From the NCBI RefSeq assembly GCF_025211055.1, contig NZ_JAOARO010000009.1, positions 1 to 64,000 of the forward strand: 64,000 nucleotides of DNA, given 5' to 3'. Below the pieces are notes generated by a model. The model saw only the letters and a list, made by a program, of their open reading frames with translations, was not told where the DNA came from and did no database searches. Positions 48,424 to 56,539 of this stretch are shown in pieces (positions within the stretch are counted from its first letter, which is position 1; every line of letters begins with the position of its first letter). The position numbers and the translations under genes were made by a program. The DNA is from Vallitalea sp. GTDB lineage: Bacteria > Bacillota > Clostridia > Lachnospirales > Vallitaleaceae.

Positions 48424-48498
48424 ATGTCAAGTGGAGGTATAAGCCCTGAATTTTGGAAGAGACGAGGGTCATATGAAAATATGTGGATTAAATATTAA
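48424..48498 (+). CDS. Possible 24-residue peptide or gene remnant
   Basis: ATG 48424 opens a frame reading MSSGGISPEFWKRRGSYEN and ending WIKY at 48498. The same frame is open upstream to 48382 without a start codon (KYAYGG just before the Met). An unrelated frame with a good AGGGGTGAT site begins at TTG 48350 and stops after 11 codons (RISVTSSIYR). The composition looks protein-like, so this may be a frameshifted gene remnant or a real short peptide. It overlaps the start of the next gene by 26 nt. No family recognised. Confidence 0.25.
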   Translation: MSSGGISPEFWKRRGSYENMWIKY

Positions 48499-48898
48499 AG
48501 TAATACTAAAATGTCTTATTAACACATTACTAGTATTAATCATTTCCTTAATACTAAATAAAGTTCTAAACCTAGATTACTATGATGGTATATGTATTTG
48601 TGGACTGATTTTTATCATTAGCGGTATATATAAATTTTCAGCAGGTGCACGTACTTTACCCATTATGAAATCACCAACAAGTGAAAGAGAAAGTTCGTTG
48701 AATCTTGAATCTCATATGAGAGCAAATATTGAAATAGAGAAATCAGAAAAAGATCTAGACACTGTTCTCATAGATAATGATATTTCTGCCAGTACTATCT
48801 TTAAACATTTACTTAAAAGAAGTGATATAGAGTTAATTCTCTATGGTATTATAATACTAGGAATCGGTCTGATAAAATACTATCCATATTTTATATAA
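48473..48898 (+). CDS. Small membrane protein of unknown function
   Basis: This 141-residue protein has two membrane segments near the N-terminus (about 10-28 and 37-53) and one at the C-terminus (118-135). Between them lies a hydrophilic cytoplasmic or external loop (about 60-112) that begins GARTLPIMKSPTSERESSLN and is rich in Glu and Ser. I recognise no motif or family. The start has GAGGG 4 nt upstream. It is followed by a strong inverted repeat and a convergent kinase gene; there is no operon partner apart from the doubtful short frame before it. Confidence 0.65.
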   Translation: MKICGLNIKVILKCLINTLLVLIISLILNKVLNLDYYDGICICGLIFIISGIYKFSAGARTLPIMKSPTSERESSLNLESHMRANIEIEKSEKDLDTVLIDNDISASTIFKHLLKRSDIELILYGIIILGIGLIKYYPYFI

Positions 48899-48936
48899 TA
48901 TGTCATTATCTATGTGGTAAGCACTACTACTAACCA

Positions 48937-49012
48937 AAGGTGTATATAGGTGGTTTAACGCAGACCGTTCGTTTCCCAGAGTAAGGCAAGTTAAACCACC
49001 TATATACACCTT
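48937..49012. repeat. 23-bp perfect inverted repeat with 30-nt loop
   Basis: The left arm 48937-48959 (AAGGTGTATATAGGTGG then TTTAAC) is exactly inverted at 48990-49012. The loop holds GCAGACCGTTCGTTTCCCAGA and is more G-C rich than the neighbourhood. It lies between convergent genes (membrane protein and sensor kinase). There is no T run on either side, so it is unusual as a terminator; it could be a small mobile hairpin element or a structured RNA. Confidence 0.7.
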
Positions 49013-49064
49013 GCCCTAGCCATATCATCTCACACGATTTACTCACTAACTAAATTATATCCTG

Positions 49065-50090
49065 CTACTTCAAAAAATATTCCCCTATCTTACTAACATG
49101 AATCCTAACCAAAGTATATACATCAGACTTAGACTCAATAGTAATCTTATGTCCCAACTTTCTAGCTAATTTCCTAGCCAAATACAACCCCATCCCCGTA
49201 GACTTCTCAAAACACCTCCCATTAAACCCAGTAAAACCTCTCTCAAAAACTCTCCTAATGTCTTCCATCTTAATACCTATTCCATTATCTCTTATAAGCA
49301 ATCTATATTCCCTATCATCTTCATAAGTACTAATATCAATCCTACCATCACTCTTATCCGTATACTTCAACGCATTAGAAAGTAATTGCTCCAATATAAA
49401 CCCAAACCATTTTTTATCAGTATATATACTAATATCCTCATCAATATCCACTGTCAAAGCAATCTTCTTACCAATAAATGTCTTAGCAAATTTTTTGATG
49501 GACTGTTTTACCAACTTATTCAGATTATATTCCCTAATCAGATAATCCTTAGAAAAACTCATACTTCTGGAATAATACAAAGTCTGTTCAACATATCTCT
49601 CTATCCTATCTATCTCATTCTCAATACTAACCAATGTATCCTTAGTGTTCTCTTCATGACTCTCAATAAGCAATCTACTAGCAGCAATAGGTATTTTAAC
49701 TGCATGAACCCAAGACGTTATAAAGTCATAATACTCATCATTATCCTTATCCAACATTTCCTTAGAAGTATTAACCGTCCTAAAAAATTCATTAAATAAC
49801 TTAAAATAAATCCTTTTAATATAATGCATATTACCACTTATCTCAAACTCTTCAAAATGATGATGATTAATTTTATACTCTACATCTATATATAGACTAT
49901 TATATTTTCTATATTCTCTAGCCAAATAAACTCCCATAATAAATAACGATAAAATATCCATATATATGATATTGTTAATATTTACAGCCTTACTTTCATC
50001 CAATCTAAGTACCAAATTAATAACAAATAAATTTACCATGTAAAATAATATAAGACTAATTCTATCTCTCAAATATTTTAATATATTCAT
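49065..50090 (-). CDS. Bce-type intramembrane-sensing histidine kinase
   Basis: This 341-residue kinase has two membrane segments at about 13-30 and 39-58 with almost no extracellular loop, the mark of intramembrane-sensing (BceS) kinases. The phosphorylation site is SWVHAVKIPIAASRLLIE (His about 129), followed by the N box EQLLSNALKYTD, G1 DNGIGIKMEDIRRVFERGFTG and G2 GMGLYLARKLARKLG. Such kinases sense antimicrobial peptides through flux of a cognate BceAB transporter. The gene overlaps the response regulator gene by 4 nt. The probable partner transporter lies 6 kb away at 56540-59219. Confidence 0.9.
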   Translation of the reverse strand: MNILKYLRDRISLILFYMVNLFVINLVLRLDESKAVNINNIIYMDILSLFIMGVYLAREYRKYNSLYIDVEYKINHHHFEEFEISGNMHYIKRIYFKLFNEFFRTVNTSKEMLDKDNDEYYDFITSWVHAVKIPIAASRLLIESHEENTKDTLVSIENEIDRIERYVEQTLYYSRSMSFSKDYLIREYNLNKLVKQSIKKFAKTFIGKKIALTVDIDEDISIYTDKKWFGFILEQLLSNALKYTDKSDGRIDISTYEDDREYRLLIRDNGIGIKMEDIRRVFERGFTGFNGRCFEKSTGMGLYLARKLARKLGHKITIESKSDVYTLVRIHVSKIGEYFLK

Positions 50091-50761
50091 TCTATAATAT
50101 ACCCCTGTCCTTTTTTCGTAGCAATAAAATTATCTAAACCTTTATTATCCAATTTTTTTCTTAATCTATTAATGTTGACAGTTAAAGTATTATCATCTAC
50201 AAAACTTTCATGCTCCCATAGATTTCTCATGATCTTGTCTCTTGAAACAATCCTGTCCTTATTACTCATTAACACATGCAATATCCTATATTCATTTTTT
50301 GTCAAATCAATTTTCTCATCATTATACACTAAAGATCCATCATCAATATTAAATATTGCTCCCTTATGTTCAATAAGATTAGTCGCCTTATTAGTATAAG
50401 AATATGTTCTTCTAATAAGTGCACTTATCTTAGCAAGAAGGATCTCTATTGAAAAAGGTTTCGTAACATAATCATCTGCACCCATATTGATAGCCATCAA
50501 TACATCCATATTAGAATCTTTCGATGAAATGAAAAGAATAGGTACTTTTGATTCTTGTCTTATCTTTGAACACCAATAATAACCGTCATATAACGGTAAT
50601 ACAATATCTAATAAAACTAGGTCAGGTTTAAAACTAACATATTCTTTAAACACATTTGTGAATTCTTTTGCAACTTGTGTCTCATATCCCCATTTCTTAA
50701 GATTGTCAGATATGATATTTGCAATTGTTATATCATCTTCAACTATAAAAACTTTAAACAT
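50087..50761 (-). CDS. OmpR-family response regulator, BceR-like
   Basis: This 224-residue regulator has a receiver domain (1-115; acidic pocket VEDD, phospho-Asp in PDLVLLDIVLPLYDG, Thr/Lys in FISSKDSN and DDYVTKPFS) and an OmpR-type winged helix (130-222, LTKNEYRILHVLMSNKDRIV, DDNTLTVNINRLRKKLD). The start is ATG 50761 (MFKVFIVEDD), with AAGGG 10 nt upstream. It overlaps the kinase gene and should activate genes with a BceR-type box, such as the one at 59354-59369. Confidence 0.92.
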   Translation of the reverse strand: MFKVFIVEDDITIANIISDNLKKWGYETQVAKEFTNVFKEYVSFKPDLVLLDIVLPLYDGYYWCSKIRQESKVPILFISSKDSNMDVLMAINMGADDYVTKPFSIEILLAKISALIRRTYSYTNKATNLIEHKGAIFNIDDGSLVYNDEKIDLTKNEYRILHVLMSNKDRIVSRDKIMRNLWEHESFVDDNTLTVNINRLRKKLDNKGLDNFIATKKGQGYIIE

Positions 50762-50938
50762 AATTACATATCCCTTCTTTAATATAAAAGTCGATAAAAC
50801 CATATTATATATCTTTTCTATTACACAAGAAAAGATAATCCAATATAACAGATTATCTTTTTAAATATATCATTTACTATAGGTCTATTTCAATACATAC
50901 GAAACAAATTAATGTTTTTCTAATCAAACAAGTCACAT

Positions 50939-52060
50939 TTAACCTATTTTCTTCAAATTTCCTTCATCTAGACATATATCATCATCTAACCAACCCTGCT
51001 TTTCTCCTACTTTAACACTGAATACTGTTCCCATTCTTGAATCTATTGGAGATTGATGATATTTAAATAATATCTGCTTATTGAATTCACCTAATATCTC
51101 TATCTTACCAGTTTTGTGGGACATAATAAATTTAAATCTCTTTGAATGACCGCTTAGTCTCTTTTTAGCATCTTCAACAATCTTAATTCCTTTTGCAAGA
51201 GGAACTTGGAAGCTGTGTTTTACACCTTTGACAGGTCTACACTGGAATAAATAATATGGGTTAATACCGTATTTTACTAAATCATTCATTAATTTGGCTA
51301 ATACCGTAGGATTATCATTAACCCCTTTTAATAATACAGTTTGATTATTAATAATAATTCCAGCTTTTTTTAATCTATTAATTCCTTCAACTGCTTTTTC
51401 AGTCAACTCTCTTGGATGATTAAATTGAGTAACTACATATATTTGTTTTATTTTTGAGTAATGCTCCAGTGCATTTATAAGTTCTTCATCCTGAATAATT
51501 CTATGAGGCAATACTACAGGAATACGTGTACCAAATCTTATAAAGTCAATGTGCTCAACTTCTGACAGTGTTTCCATAAAAACTTTTAATATATTGGTTG
51601 GTAAGAAAAAAGCATCTCCACCAGTAATTAATATATTGTTAATTTCTTTATGTTGTTTAATGTATGATACTGCATGCTCAAAATTACTTAAAACTTCTTG
51701 ATTACTAAGTCCAACTAACCTTTTTCTAAAACAATGTCTACAATACATAGCACATGAATTAGTAGCTAACAATAATGCTGTTGTCTTATACTTATGTTGC
51801 AGTCCTTGCATTTTTGTATTTTCAGATTCACCACTAGTATCAAATACTCCTTCTTCGCTTTTTTCGCCAAATGAAGGTATCTGCATTTTCTTTATTGGAT
51901 CATTAGAATCATCTCTATCAATCAAAGACAAATAATACTTAGTAGTACAAAAAGGGTGTTTTCTTGTGATATCTTCAAATAGCATCTGTTCTTCTCTAGT
52001 CATAGGAATATATTCTTTTAATTCCTCTCCAGTTGTAATTAAACTTTTTTTCCAATCCAT
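50939..52060 (-). CDS. KamA-family radical SAM protein (lysine 2,3-aminomutase-like)
   Basis: This 373-residue protein has the radical SAM Cys cluster in NSCAMYCRHCFRKRLVG (about residues 104-111), then NNILITGGDAFFLPTN, FIRFGTRIPVVLPHRI and the KGVNDNP strand. A C-terminal Lys in FKFIMSHKTGKIEILG is a candidate PLP-binding residue. The family moves the alpha-amino group of lysine or glutamate to the beta carbon. This member is shorter than classical KamA (about 415) and lacks its C-terminal extension, so the substrate is open; glutamate or a protein-bound lysine are alternatives. Single gene between a two-component system and the GGGtGRT gene. Confidence 0.85.
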   Translation of the reverse strand: MDWKKSLITTGEELKEYIPMTREEQMLFEDITRKHPFCTTKYYLSLIDRDDSNDPIKKMQIPSFGEKSEEGVFDTSGESENTKMQGLQHKYKTTALLLATNSCAMYCRHCFRKRLVGLSNQEVLSNFEHAVSYIKQHKEINNILITGGDAFFLPTNILKVFMETLSEVEHIDFIRFGTRIPVVLPHRIIQDEELINALEHYSKIKQIYVVTQFNHPRELTEKAVEGINRLKKAGIIINNQTVLLKGVNDNPTVLAKLMNDLVKYGINPYYLFQCRPVKGVKHSFQVPLAKGIKIVEDAKKRLSGHSKRFKFIMSHKTGKIEILGEFNKQILFKYHQSPIDSRMGTVFSVKVGEKQGWLDDDICLDEGNLKKIG

Positions 52061-52663
52061 TCACTTTCCTCCTTAAAAAATATAATATTGGATATATGGT
52101 ATAAGCCTATTAATAAAGGCAAATAAACACAAAGTAAAATTATTGTTAAATTAAAGATATAGAATTAAAATTATTTTTTAGAATATTCAGATATATAGTC
52201 ATTGATTTTATAAAACTTTTATTTATAGGTTTAAAAAATAAATCTATAAACCAAAGTTTACTAATTATGTTAGAAATCGAGTCATATTTTTGAATTAAAT
52301 TATAATTGATATTCAATATCAATTAATTAATGTTCATCATTATAATTATAAAAAATAGTCCAATACGAAAATAAGAAATAAACTTATTCTATTCAGATAT
52401 GAATTAGATATATTAACTATGTATAATAGAAAAAAGTGATTTAAACTAAGAAATCATTTTCATTATACTATCTAAACGTAGGTAATCTACTCATATATAG
52501 TATAACATAAAACAAATGAAAATCAAAATTTTTTTAGCGACAAAATAATCCATATTTTATTATGGAAATTTATATTCAACTGTAGTTTTCCTCTTATTTA
52601 CTATTCTATTAAATAGTTCTTAGGAATTATCATAGCATATTACTTTGTAAATATTGTATATAA
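52061..52663. other. Long AT-rich intergenic region upstream of the KamA-family gene
   Basis: About 600 nt with dense stop codons in all frames and no gene-like frame. It must hold the promoter for the KamA-family gene. A short palindrome ATTGATATTCAATATCAAT lies near 52307-52325. A stretch GAAATCATTTTCATTATACT near 52450 resembles half of a Fur-type site but is weak. No RNA motif recognised. Confidence 0.45.
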
Positions 52664-52694
52664 ACAAAAAAAATCCCTAACAATAGTTAGAGAT
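52664..52694 (-). terminator. Terminator after the GGGtGRT gene
   Basis: ATCTCTAAC (complement of 52686-52694) pairs with GTTAGGGAT (complement of 52673-52681) through a 4-nt loop and is followed on the minus strand by TTTTTTTG. Confidence 0.85.
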
Positions 52695-52714
52695 TTATAT
52701 ATTTAATTATTTAA

Positions 52715-53716
52715 TTATTTATTCATAGCTTCTTGTATTGCAACAGCAACAGCAACTGTAGCACCAACCATTGGATTATTACCCATACCGATAAGACCCA
52801 TCATTTCTACATGGGCTGGTACAGATGAAGAACCAGCAAATTGAGCGTCAGAGTGCATTCTACCCATAGTATCTGTCATACCATATGAAGCTGGACCAGC
52901 AGCCATATTATCTGGATGAAGAGTTCTACCTGTTCCACCACCAGATGCTACTGAGAAGTATTTTTTACCTGATAAAACACATTCTTTTTTGAAAGTACCA
53001 GCAACTGGATGTTGGAAACGGGTTGGGTTAGTTGAGTTACCAGTAATAGAAACGTCTACACCTTCTTTGTGCATGATTGCAACACCTTCACGTACATCAT
53101 CAGCACCGTAACATCTAACTTTTCCTCTTTCTCCTTTTGAATATGCTTTTTCACTAACTACTTTTAACTCACTAGTAGCATAGTCAAATTCAGTCTTAAC
53201 ATAAGTAAATCCATTAATTCTAGAAATAATATGAGCTGCATCTTTACCAAGTCCATTAAGGATTACTTGTAAAGGTTGTTTTCTAACTTTGTTTGCAGAA
53301 CGTGCAATACCAATAGCACCTTCAGCAGCTGCAAAGGATTCGTGTCCTGCTAAGAAAGCAAAACATTTTGTTTCTTCTCTAAGAAGCATAGCTCCTAAAC
53401 CACCATGACCGATACCAACTTTTCTTTGATCTGCAACAGAACCTGGAATACAGAAAGCTTGTAAACCTTCACCGAGAACTTCTGCTGCATCTGCTGCAAC
53501 TTTTATTCCTCTTTTTATAGCAATTGCTGCACCTAGAATATAAGCCCAACATGCATTTTCAAAACAAATAGGTTGAATAGATTTAGTAATTTCATATACG
53601 TCAATACCTTTTTCATCACATATTTGTTTAGCTTCTTCAATAGAACTAATGCCATTTTCTTGTAAAGTTTTCTCTATGCCTTTAATTCTTCTATCGTATC
53701 CTTCAAATAATGCCAT
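52715..53716 (-). CDS. GGGtGRT-family protein of unknown function
   Basis: This 333-residue protein carries the name-giving motif YFSVASGGGTGRTLHPDN (about 255-272). Other strongly patterned regions are KVGIGHGGLGAMLLREETKCFAFLAGHESF, QPLQVILNGLGKDAAHIISRING and SITGNSTNPTRFQHPVAGTFK. The C-terminus is Gly/Met-rich (VEMMGLIGMGNNPMVGATVAVAVA). It has seven or so Cys residues (including PICFENACW and ETKCFAF) that could bind metal. No signal peptide. The family is known to me only by name, from anaerobes; its activity is undescribed. The gene follows the scaffold-like gene by 12 nt and ends at a terminator, so the two form an operon. Confidence 0.85.
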   Translation of the reverse strand: MALFEGYDRRIKGIEKTLQENGISSIEEAKQICDEKGIDVYEITKSIQPICFENACWAYILGAAIAIKRGIKVAADAAEVLGEGLQAFCIPGSVADQRKVGIGHGGLGAMLLREETKCFAFLAGHESFAAAEGAIGIARSANKVRKQPLQVILNGLGKDAAHIISRINGFTYVKTEFDYATSELKVVSEKAYSKGERGKVRCYGADDVREGVAIMHKEGVDVSITGNSTNPTRFQHPVAGTFKKECVLSGKKYFSVASGGGTGRTLHPDNMAAGPASYGMTDTMGRMHSDAQFAGSSSVPAHVEMMGLIGMGNNPMVGATVAVAVAIQEAMNK

Positions 53717-53728
53717 ATTACTAACCTC

Positions 53729-54421
53729 CTATTCGTGTCTTGGATCGACTGTTTTAACAGCGTCTGCAAATCTACCATATGTACCTGTTGCATTTTTCAT
53801 TGCTTCTACTGCATCCATACCAGTTTTAATCATATCCATCATTTTACCGAAATGAATGAATTCATAACCAATTATTTCATCATCTTCATCTAAACCTATT
53901 TTAGTAACATAACCTTCAGCCATTTCAAGGTAACGAGGACCTTTATCAAGAGTACCATACATAGTACCTACTTGTGAGCGAAGACCTTTACCTAAATCTT
54001 CAAGACCTGCACCAACTGGAAGTCCATCTTCTGAAAAAGCAGTTTGAGTTCTTCCATAAACTATTTGTAAAAATAGTTCTCTCATTGCAGTATTGATAGC
54101 ATCACATACTAAATCTGTATTTAATGCTTCTAAAATAGTTTTTCCTGGTAAAATTTCTGAAGCCATAGCTGCTGAATGAGTCATTCCTGAACATCCAAGT
54201 GTTTCTACTAAAGCCTCCTGAATAATACCATCTTTTACGTTTAATGTAAGCTTACATGCTCCTTGTTGAGGTGCACACCAACCAACACCGTGAGTAAGAC
54301 CAGAAATGTCTTTTACTTCTTTTGCTTGAACCCATTTTCCTTCTTGAGGGATAGGCGCTGGACCATGATTAGGACCTTTTGCAACACAACACATGTTTTT
54401 CACTTCATGAGTGTACATCAT
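53729..54421 (-). CDS. Iron-sulfur scaffold-like protein paired with GGGtGRT
   Basis: This protein of about 230 residues has a middle part that matches the IscU/NifU N fold: GACKLTLNVKDGIIQEALVETLGCSGMTHSAAMASEILPGKTILEALNT aligns with the IscU region around its second Cys. Extra Cys occur in NMCCVAKGPNHGP, GVGWCAPQQGAC and LVCDAINTAM, and the ends are unlike housekeeping IscU. I chose ATG 54421 (MMYTHEVKN), with GGGAGG 11 nt upstream; the longer frame to 54472 runs through a candidate Fur box. It may build or store an Fe-S cluster for the GGGtGRT protein; that is inference. The housekeeping IscU is encoded separately at 20974-21414. Confidence 0.82.
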   Translation of the reverse strand: MMYTHEVKNMCCVAKGPNHGPAPIPQEGKWVQAKEVKDISGLTHGVGWCAPQQGACKLTLNVKDGIIQEALVETLGCSGMTHSAAMASEILPGKTILEALNTDLVCDAINTAMRELFLQIVYGRTQTAFSEDGLPVGAGLEDLGKGLRSQVGTMYGTLDKGPRYLEMAEGYVTKIGLDEDDEIIGYEFIHFGKMMDMIKTGMDAVEAMKNATGTYGRFADAVKTVDPRHE

Positions 54422-54451
54422 ATTCTCTTTTTCCTCCCTTAATGAATGAAC

Positions 54452-54470
54452 GATAATGATAATACCTATC
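54452..54470. promoter_or_regulatory. Candidate Fur box of the scaffold/GGGtGRT operon
   Basis: GATAATGATAATACCTATC matches 16 of 19 positions of the classical Fur consensus GATAATGATAATCATTATC. It lies about 30 nt before the scaffold gene start and directly downstream of the predicted -10 element, where a repressor would block transcription. Confidence 0.6.
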
Positions 54471-54475
54471 ACATC

Positions 54476-54502
54476 GTATTATTATGTTATATAGAATGTC
54501 AA
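54476..54502 (-). promoter_or_regulatory. Promoter candidate of the scaffold/GGGtGRT operon
   Basis: On the minus strand: TTGACA (complement of 54497-54502), 15-nt spacer, TAATAC (complement of 54476-54481). The spacer is short, so the -10 could be shifted, but the TTGACA is exact. The Fur-like box follows within 6 nt. Confidence 0.45.
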
Positions 54503-54754
54503 ACTCATACTGTCAACTCTTCAAGTTAGTACTGGAGATTTGACTAACGAAGATTACTAACAATAGGAGTCAATAACTATATGCTGTTAAAAATGACAAA
54601 TGAAGCCATTTTAGGAAATTTCCCCACCTATTATATCGAATTTCTATACTTTTTACAATTAGTTTCAGCATATTTTTGTAAATAACCTTCATTTTTATTA
54701 TCACTAAAGGTATTAAATTTAACTGGTAATGTAACGTTTATTTATCATATTTCC

Positions 54755-56305
54755 TTATATAATTTTGGTTGTCCAGTCTTCCAAGTTCCAAACTTCATTG
54801 ATAACGTCACTATAAAACTCTGGTTCATGGGATACCATTATCAAAGTACCCTTAAACTCTTTTATAGCTTTCTTCAATTCTTTTTTCGCTATAACATCCA
54901 AGTGATTAGTTGGCTCATCTAAAACAAGCACATTAATATCACGTAACATTAGTTTACAAATTCTAACTTTGGCCGCCTCTCCTCCACTTAATACTTTCAT
55001 TTGGCTGGTTATATGTTCATTAGTAAGTCCGCATTTTGCAAGTGCTTGTCTAACTTCATAATTAGTGAGTACAGGATATTCTTCCCATATTTCATCAATA
55101 GCAGTATTTACATTATCTGGATTAGACTCTTGTTCGAAATAACCCACTTCAAGATAGTCACCCAATATGACTTTGCCTGAATAAGGTTTAATAATCCCTA
55201 ATAACGTTTTTAGTAACGTTGATTTTCCAAGTCCATTGACCCCTTTTATTGCAACTCGTTGATCTCTTTCCAATATCATATTCAGAGGACTTGTTAATGG
55301 CTCATTATAACCTAATACCATATCCTTAGTTTCAAAAATAGTCTTACCCGCTGCTCTCCCATACCTAAAATTAAATTTGGGTATAGGTTTTTCTCTAATT
55401 CTTTCGACTTTTTCCATTTTATCTAGCTTTTTCTGCCTACTATTAGCCATACCTCTTGTAGCAACTCTAGCCTTATTTCTTGCGATAAAATCTTCTAATT
55501 TATCAATTTCTTTTTGTTGCTTTTCAAATGCTTGCTCCGCTTGTCGTTTCTTTATCTCATACATCCTTATAAAATCATCATAATTCCCTGTATACCTTGT
55601 GAATTCACCATTCTCTATATGATATATTACCGTTGCTACACTATTTACAAAAGGAATATCATGTGAGATAAGAATAAAACTGTTTTCGTACTCCCCAAGA
55701 TATCTTTTTAACCATTCAATATGATTTTCATCAAGAAAGTTAGTTGGCTCGTCCAACAATAAGATAGTTGGTCTTTGTAATAGTAACTTAACTAATAGTA
55801 CTTTCGTACGTTGACCACCACTTAGCTCGCTAACATCTTTATCCAGACCAATATCACCAAGTCCCAGACCATTAGCTACTTCTTCTATCTTTGAATCAAT
55901 TACATAGAATCCACTATGATCAAGTATTGTCTGTATATCTGCAGCCTCTTCTAATTTAGCAGTCATTTCTTCTTCAGTAAAATTAGCCATTTCTTCATAA
56001 ATCTGTATCATCTTAGCTTCTAACTGGAAAACTTCCTTAAAAGCATCTTTTAAAACTTCTCTAATACTACATCCTTTTTGCAATTCTGCATGTTGATCTA
56101 AGTAACCTACTTTTGCTTTGGGAGACCATTTAATCACGCCTTCATCTGGCATAAGTTTGTTGGTTATTATCTTGAGAAATGTACTTTTACCTTCTCCATT
56201 TGGTCCAACTAGAGCCACATGTTCACCTTTTTTCAATCTAAAAGAAACATCACTTAGTATAATTCTTCCACCAAAATCATGATTGACTTTTTCTACACTT
56301 AACAT
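54755..56305 (-). CDS. ABC-F family ATPase (ribosome-associated type)
   Basis: This 516-residue protein has two ABC domains and no membrane segment. Domain 1 has GPNGEGKSTFLK, LSGGQRTKVLL and ILLLDEPTNFLD; domain 2 has GVNGLGKSTLLK, LSGGEAAKVRI and VLVLDEPTNHLD. The linker between them (about 240-310, RQAEQAFEKQQKEIDKLEDF, then NKARVATRGMANSRQKK) is the tRNA-interaction motif of ABC-F factors, without a long antibiotic-resistance extension. Such proteins bind the ribosomal E site and relieve stalled or drug-bound ribosomes. A long hairpin (56454-56505) lies upstream. Single gene. Confidence 0.92.
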   Translation of the reverse strand: MLSVEKVNHDFGGRIILSDVSFRLKKGEHVALVGPNGEGKSTFLKIITNKLMPDEGVIKWSPKAKVGYLDQHAELQKGCSIREVLKDAFKEVFQLEAKMIQIYEEMANFTEEEMTAKLEEAADIQTILDHSGFYVIDSKIEEVANGLGLGDIGLDKDVSELSGGQRTKVLLVKLLLQRPTILLLDEPTNFLDENHIEWLKRYLGEYENSFILISHDIPFVNSVATVIYHIENGEFTRYTGNYDDFIRMYEIKKRQAEQAFEKQQKEIDKLEDFIARNKARVATRGMANSRQKKLDKMEKVERIREKPIPKFNFRYGRAAGKTIFETKDMVLGYNEPLTSPLNMILERDQRVAIKGVNGLGKSTLLKTLLGIIKPYSGKVILGDYLEVGYFEQESNPDNVNTAIDEIWEEYPVLTNYEVRQALAKCGLTNEHITSQMKVLSGGEAAKVRICKLMLRDINVLVLDEPTNHLDVIAKKELKKAIKEFKGTLIMVSHEPEFYSDVINEVWNLEDWTTKII

Positions 56306-56453
56306 CTATAAAAACACCTCATTCAATTTCATATGTCATCTCAATTATCCTAATAAGCTAAATTCACCTTATATATATGGACTCTTGTAATATTTTATAG
56401 AATATCATGATATAGATACAAAATCAAATTAAAAACTAATTCAAGTTAATTTG

Positions 56454-56505
56454 TTCAGTATTAAAACCACTGTAACAATACTGTCAACCAGGTTTTAATA
56501 CTGAA
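56454..56505. repeat. 15-bp inverted repeat upstream of the ABC-F gene
   Basis: TTCAGTATTAAAACC (56454-56468) is exactly inverted at 56491-56505 with a 22-nt loop. It lies after the permease gene (56540) and before the ABC-F gene (start 56305). There is no T run after it on the minus strand. It could be the terminator of the BceAB-like operon or part of a leader that controls the ABC-F gene. Confidence 0.65.
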
Positions 56506-56539
56506 ATAATCTATAGTAATATTTAATTGTACTATATAA

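Noticed and set aside
52440..52470. Second Fur box near GAAATCATTTTCATTATACT
   Set aside because: The match to the Fur consensus is poor and there is no nearby gene start or clear promoter.
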